The notes under the pieces were generated by a model. That model was given only the letters and a program-made list of their open reading frames with translations. It did no database searches and had not been told where the DNA came from. A stretch of 64,000 nucleotides of DNA from Gordionus sp. m RMFG-2023 (taxonomy: Eukaryota > Nematomorpha > Gordioida > Chordodea > Parachordodidae): NCBI RefSeq assembly GCF_954871325.1, contig NC_088776.1, positions 57,870,954-57,934,953 of the forward strand. Direction: 5' to 3'. Each line of letters starts with the position of its first letter. Position 1 is the stretch's first letter. Position numbers and translations under genes: made by a program. Positions 22,901 to 33,832 of the stretch are shown here, in pieces.

Positions 22901-23006
22901 CCAATTGGAATGAATAGACAGCCAATAACAAAAAACCATGGCAACACAGAGTTAGCTGTTAATATTGGTTGCCAGGCGGGAAGCTTTTGTTGCTTAAAGT
23001 CAGAAT
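16932..23006 (-). CDS. TMEM30A: CDC50/TMEM30 family P4-ATPase (flippase) subunit
   Basis: CDC50 proteins are the two-span glycoprotein subunits of lipid flippases, needed for their exit from the ER and their activity. Five exons are clear: 23006-22735, 19992-19788, 19400-19269, 19198-18971 and 17119-16932. All splice phases agree, giving 341 codons. Exon pieces show [20 protein letters not shown]1 ([20 protein letters not shown]), a Cys-containing loop ([10 protein letters not shown]), [70 protein letters not shown], then TM2 ([20 protein letters not shown]) and a short tail, [13 protein letters not shown]. All are hallmarks of the family. The first coding exon, ending in phase 1 upstream of 23006, was not found. 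The 2.7-kb intron 20.0-22.7 kb contains an hAT relic. Assignment to a TMEM30 paralogue (A, B or C) is not possible from this view. Confidence 0.96.
17120..18970. other. CDC50 last intron
   Basis: Intronic sequence between the last two CDC50 exons. It includes the MITE copy at 18702-18910 and, at about 18580-18680, repeated CCTGAACCCGAAC-like motifs of the kind found in hAT subterminal regions. No other gene seen. Confidence 0.5.
18702..18910. mobile_element. MITE with CAAATGACATAATAATAC end
   Basis: Left end CAAATGACATAATAATACTT, with GACGATTCATTCAT inward. The right half has GCGTCACCAGCTCATTTAAA and AATGAATGAATCG. It is an older, diverged relative of the copies at 12646-12805 and 60097-60442, and its right terminus is worn. 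Confidence 0.6.
20985..21600 (-). pseudogene. hAT transposase relic in a CDC50 intron
   Basis: The minus strand contains a hAT-type C-terminus: near 21440-21330 [20 protein letters not shown] and at 21310-21235 [20 protein letters not shown]. These fit the SERxFSxAGxxxTxxRNRLxDxxxExLxxLK dimerisation block in order. Stops and frame changes interrupt it, and the rest of the transposase is not recognisable. Just outside, at 20988-21120, are CAGCAGGGTTAAGC and several GTAACTGTTA / GTAACAGTTA motifs that look like the terminal and subterminal sequence of the same element. Non-functional as read. Confidence 0.66.
21601..22734. other. Remainder of CDC50 intron
   Basis: AT-rich, with a more balanced patch at 22000-22290. 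Its minus-strand reading frames are short and were not recognised. It may be more of the hAT relic or another repeat. Confidence 0.35.
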
Positions 23007-23396
23007 CTTAAATATAAAATATTTAATATTTATATAATTCAGACTATATCTAAAAAGTAATAAAAATAATTTTTAACTGGTTGGCCTATTAGAATTTTGA
23101 ATAAGATTAGATATGCTTTTGTTAATAGGCATTTAAGCTATATGGTCATAAAAGTATTTATATTGATTGATCAATGTTCAACGATAATCTCTCCTCAAAT
23201 AGTATGAGTGAATGAATGTTAAAACATATGATAAATACTTATTTATAGAGATGCTACTGTCTTATCAGAATAAAAAGGTGAACTCTAAAAAATTTTTAAG
23301 AAATTTAGAAATAGTTTTACTAAAAAATGAGTCTATAAATTTTTAATGAGGTAAATTTAAGTAAACCGTGGTATCAACAGGAAAGAAATTCTATAA

Positions 23397-23972
23397 GGGG
23401 CTGAGCCCCAGCGTCTACATGACAGGATTTTCACTGGATGCAAACCCCCTTCAAAAATCTTTGCCTACCCCCATAAAAAATTCCCGATTATTATTTACCT
23501 TTTAATATTTTTGATACTCTTTTCAGAGAATTTATAAAGGATAACTTGAATTAATCTATCTCTACTACCAACTATCGATATTTTGTGAATATATTTATTT
23601 TTTAGATAATAAATTCAATTAAAACCCCCATTATTTACAATGAATTAATTATTATGGCAATGGGCTTGCTGAAATAACTAAACCTTTCAAATTATATTTA
23701 AAAGGATAGCAGAAAGTTTTATTTGGAAAAAATGTGTATGATTGTTTGCAATATATAGATTTTGTCGATGAATTGTATTATAATAATTCTATGACAAAAG
23801 TAGTAAATTTTACAGCAATAAATTTTGTCCTATTTCATCTAAAAATTTAATAGATAGCCCTCCAAAAAATTTATCTTACCCCCATTAAAGCAGTCTACCC
23901 CCTACCCCCTTCAAAAAAATAGGATGTAAACTGTTCCTACCCCTCCCGCTCATGTAGAAGCTGCTGAGCTCT
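23397..23972. repeat. Probable MITE with GGGGCTGAGCCCC end
   Basis: Left GGGGCTGAGCCCCAGCGTCT followed by ACATGA. Right, inverted, GAGCTCAGCAGCTTCTACAT. Both sides next show runs of CCCCC with TTCAAAAA, in opposite orientation. This fold-back arrangement suits a non-autonomous DNA element of about 576 bp. No clear target duplication was found, so borders are approximate. Confidence 0.5.
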
Positions 23973-26209
23973 ATTAAAATTTCAAAGAGCCAATTCTAAA
24001 AATTTGGGATAAATGAGCAGAAAATAAAATATATCTAGAATTTTTAAATCATCCATTGGTCGCCTGTAATTTGAAAATTCTAATGACAACCTTAAGGCAA
24101 GCATACATTCTGTTCATTAGGGAATAACTAAGGACTCCCCAGGGGTGAAGAAACCTTAAATTTTATATAAACTAATATCATAATATATATTGGCCATAAA
24201 AAATTGCTTCATATTTATTTTTATTTCGAATTATGTAGTAAGAGATATATATTTAATCTCATTAATAATAAGCAAATAATATAAGATCACGGTATAAGCT
24301 TATTCAAGTAGAGGTTGAAGATTTGAAATCTTCCCATGATCAATTTATTTAATTTTTTCATAGAAATATACAGTAATTCAAATGCTACCGCATACAAACT
24401 CACTATCCTCAAGAATATTTAAGCTCCAGTCAGATTAAGGGTGACTGTTCTTATTGAACCAAAAAAAAGTGATCTGTTTAATTTATAAAATGTTTTTATA
24501 ATGATAAATGTTTAGTTTTCAAAGATATTATTTATTTAATTTTTATAATATTTAAATTTAATTTAGGAAATTGAATTAAATGGTAAGATTTAGGGAGATG
24601 GAACATAACGCCACAAGAAACCTTGGAGAAAATTAACTTGAACAGTAAGCCTTCCCCAAACATTCCGAAAAATAATAATTTAATTAATTACATAATATAT
24701 AAAATAGCTCATTCATATAAATTAATTTATTATTTTGACTAACCAAAATACATTCATATTGAAATAAAGAAACTTGCATAAAAAATATTTGATAAAAATG
24801 CAAGATCAAAATTATTTCTTGGGGTCTGGTTGATCGTAAGAGGTGTTTAACCCAGATAGTCATTCAATATAAGTCTAATGATAAATTGAATATTAATTAA
24901 ATTCGGTATAATTAAAAATATTACTGTCATGGATATGGATATAAGGATTCTTATTGATTGTAGACTCAAGAAAAATTAATATTGATTTGGTAGAGTCATT
25001 CTATAGAAATGAATTTTGTGTAATGAATCAGCATTATAATAGAGAAAGTATATATTTTTTTTATATATTTTAATAAAAATGTATTATTAATAAATGAATA
25101 TTATTTTATAGAAAAAAATGTATAAAAGCCTAAAAAAAAGGTAAAATTTATAATTGATTAATTCTTGGTTTCCATGGTTATAGAGTTAAATTTGTGTGAA
25201 TATTAATAAAATAAAATAAAGTCGGAATTGTGTGTAGCATTTTTAAAAAAAATCGTGTGTAATAAACAAAAATTACCATAGATCCTTTTACAAGTTTTTC
25301 ATATTGCAATATTTCATATTTACAATAAAAATTTAAAATATTATATTATGGTCAGTTAATACATACCATGTTTTGACTGACCAGAAAAACAAATTTCACA
25401 TAACCTTACCTAGTTCAAAAACTATTATAGAGCTTTGATTTTATATTAGGTTTAGGGAATTGGGCTGTACATTGATATAAAATTTGTTTAGTTAAGCTCA
25501 ATATTTAATCAATTTTTTGAAAAAAGCATACTGCTAATTATTCTAAAGTATTTATATATAAAGAAAATTTATCCATGCAACTATTAAACACTGCTATTAA
25601 GACTTACAAATTCCTAGTATTAGGTAATTTTTTAAAAAGCTCAATCCATAAATAGCCTCTTTAACTAATTATGGTCAACTATATCTCATATCTATACCTA
25701 AAATCTAGAAATCAAATAATATTTATTGATTGAGTATTGTTCATTTGATGTTAATCTAAATGTTACTGTTCACTCTAATGCACTCTGCCAACAAGGGGTA
25801 ATCTTTGTGAAAGAGTAGGATAACTTAGCAAATGATGTTTAGTATTATGTGACCTTACAAATTAAGATTATATAACATTTTTAAATTATAAAATTAATAT
25901 TGTATAATAAAAGTATTCAAATTTATTTTAATAACATCCCACAAATATATAAATGATAATCTTTAGAAATATTAATTCATAATGTAAAATTTGATATAAT
26001 TTGTAACATGTGGTGTTGTTATACAGCTCAATTAGATCCAATTCTAAAAAACAGCTAATGAAAAAATTAATATTTACTTACAGCCTTGGGGAGATGCATG
26101 AATAAAAAAAACTGTGATAATTTAAATAGTTTAATTAAATCATATTAAATTTTAAACAAATATAAAGGTACATTTTATATCGCTTAAGTATATAATCAAT
26201 TATAGGTAT
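23973..26209. other. Region between CDC50 and the PANTS homologue
   Basis: Should contain the first exon of CDC50 unless that lies further away. A strong minus-strand donor, AAGGCT|GTAAGTAAAT, occurs at about 26082, preceded by an in-frame ATG (MHLPKA). It would give phase 0, which does not fit the phase-1 junction CDC50 needs. A short MITE piece with GTGTTGTTATACAGCTC lies at 26013-26063. Nothing else recognised. Confidence 0.4.
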
Positions 26210-26546
26210 CTAAATTTTGCTATCATCTTCATTTTGGGGTTGTATATGAGAACTATTTGATTTGTGAGCAAAGTATTTTGGCAGAGGTTTAACCCAACTA
26301 TCAGGAGGTGTTATTTCCCTTCTTTCCCATACATCATTATTTAATATACCTTTGGATCTTATTATTAATCTTTCTTTATCACTTTCCAGAACATTTAACT
26401 AAAAAAGATCAACAAAATATCAGTTAACTGCTGCATTTACTAGTGCCATTTTATCTTTATTATTTATCCAATTTTTACAGTTTTCATAATCTTTTTTCCA
26501 TATCTTGCAATCATCAAATTTTCCATTTATATAAATTTGTTGAAAT
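26210..26546 (-). CDS. C22orf39/PANTS homologue (UPF0545), last two exons
   Basis: Exon 26546-26429 encodes FQQIYINGKFDDCKIWKKDY then ENCKNWINNKDKMALVNAA. Exon 26398-26210 encodes LNVLESDKERLIIRSKGIL, then WERREITPPDSWVKPLPKYF and a hydrophilic tail ending DDSKI. The intron is 30 bases, with GTTAAC and TTTTTTAG borders and phase 0. Human C22orf39 has FLHHYYVHGERPACEQWQRD, then LASCRDWEERRNAEAQQSLC, ESERARV and PPPDWHLPLP, which match in order. The Cys-x9-Cys spacing (CKIWKKDYENC) is kept. Human C22orf39 has been linked to synaptic plasticity; I infer no function here beyond family membership. A first exon, carrying the other Cys-x9-Cys pair and the start, must lie upstream of 26546 but was not located. 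The 30-base intron is unusually short. Confidence 0.84.
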
Positions 26547-29414
26547 CTAACTTTAAAACCTTTAACTTTCAAATGACGTATTGGGTAATATAGATTTTAC
26601 TTTTACAATATTTATATTCATCTTTATAATAATCACATGGTTTAAGCTAGTTAAAAAAAGTTTAAAACATAAATAAACTTTTAAATTTACCAATCGATAC
26701 AAAATATGATTTTCATTCATTAAAAAAGTGACATTATAAAATACGTTGATGTTGTTCAGCAAAATTCAAAACAATGCTCTTATTTTATTAACTATATCCA
26801 GAGCTACTTTCTTTATTTATTCTTGTTAACTCTTATCAACATATAATATTTCTGAGTGAACATTTTTGTAACTCATTAATTAATATAATCTTGGGGCCAC
26901 ATATCGTATTAAATAAATACGAAATTAATTTATAATTCCATAATTAAATTTAGTTTATTTTCATCTACATTGAAACTAATCTTTCATTTAAAACTAATTC
27001 TCCAAAAATTTAAGACAAATTGAATATTGATGTATTCGTATTAAAATTTTGAATCAAGATATCTAAAATTAGATATTACTTTTTATGAGATCGAATCAAT
27101 GCCATAATCAGGATTTTTCATCTATGGGGCCAGATGCTTACTTGGGGTGGGGGGGGGGAGGGCACTATTTTTTTAAAATATAGAAATTTTTTGTTATTTT
27201 TCTTAAAAATTTATTAATGTAATATGAAAAAAAAATAATACTATAATATATTACAACGATTTTTATTTTTTAATTTCAACATAAATAAATATTAAAGGAT
27301 AAATTTTGTATAATTTATTTTTCATAAGCCATCAAAAAAATAATTTGCTTACGTTTAACTTTCTAAGACTCTCTAGTGCTCGATAGAACTCTATTTAGTG
27401 TGCAAAACGCCTCACAAGAAGGCGTTGATACCCCAATGATGATGGCTGCTGAGTAGCATTTATACAATTCTTTGAATGCTTGACGATATTTTTATTTACT
27501 ATAATATTTAGGATATTTTTAAAATTATGTGTTTCTTTAATTTCTGCAGCCATTAATCCTTTAGCTATTTTCATTTCAAGATGTAACGTTAAGCTTAATA
27601 ATGGTTCTAAAGTAGCTGATATAAAATAATCAGGGTCAAAGGGGGACAATGTATTAAAACATGAAGAAGATTATAATCATCTTGTATAAATCGATATAAA
27701 AAACGATCTACAAAGTAATCAATAATGTCATAATAATTCCTTTAAACTCCAATTGAAATCTTTTCACCAATCAAATTGTAATTTGGTCTCGACTAAATAA
27801 TCTTGAAAAATTAGAGGCGTTTTACATACCCTGGGATTTTGGGGGAGTGAGATTGAATTTTGCTAAGTTTTACAGCCTTAATTCTAATTATATCAAAAGA
27901 ATTATCGATTCATTTATATTTTAATATATTGATCAAGGAATCAATACAATTTGGGGCATCCACTAGATTAGTGCCTGCCAATGACATTATAACTATAGAC
28001 TGCCGATCGTAATGCTAAAATCAAATTTGAAGTGGCAAAAATTGAATTGAGTAGCAGCCACTTTGTGTTTGGAACCTTAGGGAAAAAAGTATGATAATTT
28101 CATAAATTTCAGATTTATTTTTATTATACATTATATTCATAATCATATTTTTTTACTAGATGAATAAAAAAACATTTTTAGAGCAAGTAATTTATAGTTA
28201 TTTAAATATTTTCTGGTCTTTATTAACATTTACAGAGAAAGTAAAAATGATGATTAATACATAATGAATATGACTACACAAGTAAGAATATATACCTTTT
28301 GATGAGAATGTAAATAAATATTCCTGTTCTTTATTAACATTTGCAGTTTATTACTTAATGAATATCTTTAATATTTTATATAGACTAATCAATATAAAAG
28401 AAAATCTCTATACTAATAAGAATATTGTTTAAAATTTTGTCATTCAGAGAAGTAAGGATTTATTGTTTTCTTTAATACTTCATGAATATCTTTAAGATTT
28501 TTCAAATATATTTAGACTTGTCAAGTTAGAATGATTATTTTTTATAAAATTAATATAATATTTTATATTTATATATTCAATAACAAAAATCAAAGTGAGG
28601 AAAGATTTACGATTTGAAATCTATTATAAAATTTAATATATTTTAAGAAAATGGTAATATTATAGTGCATATGGCTGTAACTAAAAATATTGTTCAGGAA
28701 GCAAAATTTTCTTTTATAAGTATGATATCTCAAATTAAATAATAACTAGTAGATAGCCCGTCAAAAATGACGGAGAATGAGAATTTTATTCGTTTTTTTA
28801 AGAAAGATGTTAACTTTTATTTAAAAATCATATCCAATTTATATAATTTTTAAACCCCCCCCCCCCTCCCCATTTACAAGTCCAAGCAATGTCATTGAGT
28901 CCAACCCATTAGGACTAAGAGTGGAAACTATTATTTGAGTCAAAATATATTTAAATGAGCTTGTACACAATATCAAAATTCTTTGTAAATATATTACTGG
29001 TTGCATAAGACTAACATTTAACATTAAAAAATTTCAAGTCAGGTCCAAGCTCATAATATTTGCATCCAAAACTAACATTTAACATTAAAAAATCCCAATA
29101 TAGGTTTAAGAAAAAAAGCAACCAAGATCTTAATATTTAAAAAGAATTTCTCTAACCCACCTTCCCTAATAATCTTGAAACCAAGCCCAGAGATATTAAA
29201 TTTATAATTAATGAAGAGGAAATCTCTAATTTACCAATTATTCGACAGGTAAAATATATTACTTTATAAAAATAATAACATAAGACTAACATTTAACATT
29301 AAAAAATCCCAATATAATTTTGAGAAATATTATACTTGATAATTAAGAGAATGTTCTATAAAAATATTTTCTATAAAAAAAATAAAATCAATAAAAAAAA
29401 TAAAAATTAGTACG
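26547..29414. other. Spacer upstream of the PANTS homologue
   Basis: Mostly AT-rich. It holds an unrecognised minus-strand frame (27395-27649), near-repeated blocks around CTTTATTAACATTT at about 28210-28350, the CCCGTCAAAAATGACGGA palindrome at 28757-28774 with its AATGAGAATTTT continuation, a 13-base C run at 28855, and three copies of AACATTTAACATTAAAAAAT between 29005 and 29310. Short G runs occur at 27147-27160. Confidence 0.45.
27395..27649 (-). CDS. Unrecognised 84-codon reading frame
   Basis: The frame MSPFDPDYFISATLEPLLSL continues with TLHLEMKIAKGLMAAEIKE and HNFKNILNIIVNKNIVKHSK to RLLVRRFAH. Its composition is less AT-extreme than the surroundings and its residues look protein-like, with amphipathic helices. 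I do not recognise it. It could be an exon of a host gene or a piece of transposase. No clear splice sites were assigned. Confidence 0.22.
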   Translation of the reverse strand: MSPFDPDYFISATLEPLLSLTLHLEMKIAKGLMAAEIKETHNFKNILNIIVNKNIVKHSKNCINATQQPSSLGYQRLLVRRFAH

Positions 29415-29495
29415 TACCGATGACATGACGTAGTGATGACATGACGTAGCGATGACATGATGTCACGATGACGTAGTAAGGACATCGGAAAATTA
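29415..29495. repeat. Short tandem repeat, GATGACATGACGTAG
   Basis: Four to five imperfect units of about 17 bases (CGATGACATGACGTAGT). It lies just before the THAP-type transposase remnant and may be subterminal repeats of that element. Confidence 0.75.
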
Positions 29496-29553
29496 TAATA
29501 TAGATTTCTAATTTTTATAACTTATTTTTTCTTGTAAAAATTATTATGCCAGA

Positions 29554-30300
29554 TTTCCTATGAAAAATAAAATTTTATTTCAAAAGTGGACCCATGCTTT
29601 GAAGAGAGATAATTTCAATGTAACAAAATATAGTAAATTATGTTCGAAACATTTTACACCAGATTCATTTCTTCCATCAGTTACAATCATATTCAATTAA
29701 GAGAGGGTGCAATACCCTCAATTTTTGATTTTCCTAAGCATCTTCAAAAAGTAACAAAATAATAATAATATATAACATGCAGATTTCCTGGAAGTCAGAT
29801 TAATTTAAAAATAATTAAATATTTTTTTATAGAAATCAATCAAGCCAAGGGGATCAAAACATCAAGTATTTTAAGTCCCATATATGAATATCCTATTAGC
29901 AAGAATATTGAAGCTGAACATAATTATTTTGAAAGTTTCGATACAATAACAAAGGGGTCTATTATTAAAAATATATTGACAAGAAAGTTAAAAAACAAAT
30001 TAAATTTGGCAAAAAAAAATTAATGAGAAAAGATAGAGAAATATTATGCTTAAAGTCTATTATTAAATCATTGAAAGATAAAAACTTGATATATGGTGAA
30101 TGTTATGATGTTGTCGAGGGATTATTTACAGGTCTTCCTCTTACATTTGTCAAAACTCAAATTGACAGTGGTGGAGTCAAAAATCCAAAGAAAATTAAAT
30201 ATGAAACAAATTTTAAACAATTTGCTTCCACTATTTATTTTTACTCTCCAAAGGTTTATCGTTTTTAAAGAGCCATTTTTGTATGCCATCTAAATCAACT
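29554..30300 (+). pseudogene. THAP-domain P-element-type transposase fragment
   Basis: 29554-29700 reads FPMKNKILFQKWTHALKRDN then KLCSKHFTPDSF, the second half of a THAP zinc-binding domain with its C-x2-H pair. It is followed in another frame by LREGAIPSIFDFPKHLQK, which matches the AVPSIF motif of THAP proteins. After a likely intron, a second part at 29830-30268 shows a Lys-rich coiled region and YETNFKQFASTIYFYSPKVY. This matches the conserved xxFAxTLxFYSPKAYxxLR block of P-element/THAP9 transposases. The coding sequence then stops and is not continued into the catalytic region. Frame changes and the lost C-terminus make it a relic. Confidence 0.78.
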
Positions 30301-30807
30301 TTAAGAAACTGAAGCTACACAGAGTTGACAAGTCAAAATTTTCAAATTGCGGAAGAAATTTGGTATTTTGGGGGAAAAATATGAAAATTGCGGGAGATAT
30401 GAAAATTGCGGTAGAAATAAAAAATTTGCTAAAAAAGGCCAGCAAAATCCTGGCCGGGCTGGGATTTTGAATTGATTTAATTATCCGCCTATTATTTTTT
30501 ATAATTAGTTTATATAAATACAAATCCGGTAACACCAACGATCCTTTTTAAATATAAAAGAAAGTAAACAAGATAAAATTTTATAAAAAAAACAAACGAT
30601 TTTAATTTTGCAATGTAAAAAATATATTTTATGCGAATGTCCCGCAAAACATCCGCAATTAGAAACTACCTTGTGTGTGTATAACATTATACGGATAGGC
30701 GCTTAATTATCACGTATCACGTTTAAATACATAATAAGGTAATATTGTACCCATTTCAATGATAATTATTTTATTTATTTTTGTTCTATCACATTATTAT
30801 AATCAGT

Positions 30808-31110
30808 GCAGGAGAGTGTGTCTACATCCATTGCAAAACAAAAATATTCTCCAAAAATAAGAAATAATACAGATGCAACTACCGTTGCAGCAATTGTAAT
30901 CACTTATCTTGTAGTACAACATTCACAGAGCTACTTATCATTACAATGTAGGTAGAATCTTTCCCCATAATATTTAATGACTCCAAGATAAATGAAAACT
31001 TTACTTGTAGAACAAAAATGAGCAAGGATATCATTAATGTTTTAGAACCTGAATTCAGGAGGTCAATTCTTGACGATTTAAAAGATGGGAGATGCACCTA
31101 ACAAGGGAAA
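30808..31110 (+). pseudogene. hAT transposase fragment of the ZBED5/DUF4371 type
   Basis: Two frames in succession give QESVSTSIAKQKYSPKIRN, then in the other frame VESFPIIFNDSKINENFTCR and TKMSKDIINVLEPEFRRSI. The latter resembles the FPDSxIAxxFxCxxTKxxxII stretch before the DDE core of ZBED5/DUF4371-type hAT proteins. Later weak matches may run to about 31400 (DNGKYSRFEIANK). Several stops and a frameshift show decay. The part 30300-30540 in front has repeated AAATTGCGG(G/T) motifs and no known protein. Confidence 0.6.
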
Positions 31111-31928
31111 TATTAAAATATTTCCCTTGATCCTCCGGTATTTCAACAAAATTAAGGTCGTTTCAATAAAACTATTAAATTTTATCCCCTCAAATAGTGA
31201 AAAATCCAAAGACTAACCAGATAATGGTAAATATAGCAGATTCGAGATTGCCAATAAATAACATGTCACCTTACTGATCTAATAATGCCTCAGTGAATTT
31301 GGAAAAAACCAGAGTGTATTTACAGAATTGAGTCAGCACAATGTTAGTAGCTATATGTTCCTAATACCCGCCATCTATAGAATTTTAACATTTTAAAAAC
31401 CTTTAAATATTTCTTAAATGAAGAATATAAAAGCTGTCCTAACATTTTGAAAATTTTTTTCAGTAATGAATGGCAGAAATATAATTAGGAATAATTTCAC
31501 ATGTAGGAAATCTACTACATACTGTTATTGTGCAGTTGCAATCAGAAGAATATTAACAAAGATTCACAAAATTATGCTGCAGATGTTTTAATTTTTACAG
31601 TAAAAAATTGACAATAAATTTTATGGCGCCATTGCTAAAACTATATTAAAATGTTCAAATATTTTAAAAATACCGATAGACATTGATGTCTTGTTTGAGG
31701 ATATTGTAATGCTCTCTACTTTTGATTTACAATGTAAAAAATATATTTATTTTATGCGAATGTATAAATAAAAAAATATGGAATATTAAATATAAGGTTA
31801 ATTATATTTTATTTGAGATTTAAATAATGGAACTAAACGTTTACCGTATATTTATAAAATTCCTGGCATGACATATAATAAATTTCCTTAACCATTAGCT
31901 CGGCCTCTAATGTTGTTAAAGCAATCCG

Positions 31929-31972
31929 TTTTCCAGGCAGTCCTCATAGCCTGATGAGGACTGCCTGGAAAA
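31929..31972. repeat. Perfect 19-bp stem, 6-base loop hairpin
   Basis: Arms TTTTCCAGGCAGTCCTCAT (31929-31947) and ATGAGGACTGCCTGGAAAA (31954-31972) are exact reverse complements around AGCCTG. The stem is GC-rich in an AT-rich background. It marks the left edge of the compositionally odd block at 31980-33300. Its role is unknown: it could be a fold-back repeat, the end of a mobile element, or an RNA hairpin. Confidence 0.92.
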
Positions 31973-31979
31973 AGGAGAG

Positions 31980-33300
31980 AAATCAGGATGTGGATTGATA
32001 GCTAAAGGACGATTACCTACAAATGGCTCAAGTTAGATATGGATTTGGGCTACATTGAGGGTAGATGGGTGATAGAATTATTATAATTTTAAAATTTAAT
32101 TTAGAGAAAAAAGTGAGCAAATATTTTGAAGTTAAGAAATTTAATAGATTAGGCGAGGAAGAATTAGATTAGAGGCGATAACCTTAAGACGAAGTGGACA
32201 TGATATATTCGGTGTAGTTCAAATTTGAGAATAAAGGTAAGAAAAAGGGATAAAATATTTCAGAAGTTATAAAGGGTTAAATAGATTATTTTAGGTCGAA
32301 GTAGATTAGATGCGATCTGAAACGGTAAGACAGTAGATGATATCTAGGAACTGTCGTAAGATCTATACGGTTACAAGAATTAGATGGACTAGATAGAGCA
32401 AAGGGTCAAGACGTTCGAGCTGCAATCGTTAATCGCTGACCAATATAGCCAAGTTTTAACTGAAACTCTAGTCTAAGATACGAAAGTCGACGATATAGAC
32501 AAGAATTCGTGGAAACAATAGTAATCGCAGACAAATTATCGCCAATCATTTACCGAGAAAAAGCGTTAATCAATTACAAGAGAATATTTTAAACAAGAAA
32601 CTAGATAGAACAAATGTTCGAGACATTCATGCTACAATCGTTACTAACTTACTAATATCGTGTTGACGTAAACTTTAGTCTAAGATACGAAAGTTGATGA
32701 TCAAAGAGACCAGAATTCTTGGAAACTAACAGACTAATTATCGTCAAACGTTTACAGAGTTAAAGAACCAATCGGTTAATACAGAAGAACGTTAGAAATA
32801 GGCGACTAACAAGACAACTGGCCAATGCTGTCAAGCTACAATCGTTAACAAAAGTCGTCATCGTTTACCAGATAATATGCTAATCATTAATTACAGAAAC
32901 CGTTAGAAACAAGCAAAGACTAGGATAATTTACCAAAGGAATTAAAACGAAATATATTTAAAAAGAGACTAGAAGAATTCATCGTGAATCGTGATAACAG
33001 GCGTAAATCGAGTTCGTCAATTGCCTATAGAGATCATAGATAAAGAGCTATACCAAGAGTTGACAAGAAACAGAAGATAGAAATCAAGAATTTCAGATTG
33101 TAATCGAATACAACCAGTCCTTAGAAGTGAAGAATATAAGACAATAGACAACCGTCGTTAGAAATTAGAAGAAATTAAAGATTAAGAAAAATAGATTTGG
33201 TGGAGATACAGATCTTTAAAGTCGAAATCGAAAGAAGTTGGTCATTCGCTGATTGGAGAATCTAACTTAAGTGGAAGAGTGTTGCATTTTTGCGTTACAA
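31980..33300. repeat. Degenerate ~210-bp tandem units in an unusual non-coding block
   Basis: Three adjacent units are recognisable from shared landmarks. CTGCAATCGTTA (near 32421), CTACAATCGTTA (near 32632) and CTACAATCGTTA (near 32836) are spaced about 204-212 bp. AGTCTAAGATACGAAAGT follows in the first two, and TTAATCAATTACAG/TTAATTACAG-like and AAACAAG pieces follow in the same order. The block lacks the long A/T runs of its surroundings, is rich in CG-containing words (TCG, ACG), and the plus strand is visibly richer in purines. No long reading frame exists on either strand. A satellite, an old element or a non-coding transcript are all possible. Confidence 0.55.
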
Positions 33301-33631
33301 AAAAATGCATTATTCAAATTGTAAACAAAAACAATGTTTTATTAAAATTATTAAGTTATTATTTAGAAAAGCCCGTCTATGTAAATGAGAAAAAAACGCG
33401 TGATAATTGTAGATTTTTCATACTTTAAGAGTTTTAACAAGTAGGATGATGAACTTTTTATTTTTTCCGCTTGGAAGACTTTTTAATTTTTACTTTTAAA
33501 AATATAATTTTTACTTTTATTTTATTTTAATTATGTTATTCACTTTATATTTGATTATAGTTATTTATTTAATAAAGATTTTTTATTTTATATTTAGGTT
33601 CTTAAGTTCACAATCAAAAACACTCAATTGA
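33301..33631. other. AT-rich stretch before the GAAA array
   Basis: No gene or repeat recognised. Confidence 0.5.

Positions 33632-33832
<201 letters not shown>

Noticed and set aside
26060-26100. Strong donor after MHLPKA as the first exon of CDC50
   Set aside because: It ends in phase 0, while the CDC50 acceptor at 23006 needs phase 1; the peptide does not resemble CDC50 N-termini.
29415-29495. CRISPR-like array
   Set aside because: Direct tandem repeats without unique spacers in a eukaryotic repeat context.
31905-31975. Helitron 3' end (hairpin before a CTRR terminus)
   Set aside because: The hairpin is convincing, but no CTRR-T follows at the right distance on either strand, no TC start was found and there is no Rep/helicase sequence.
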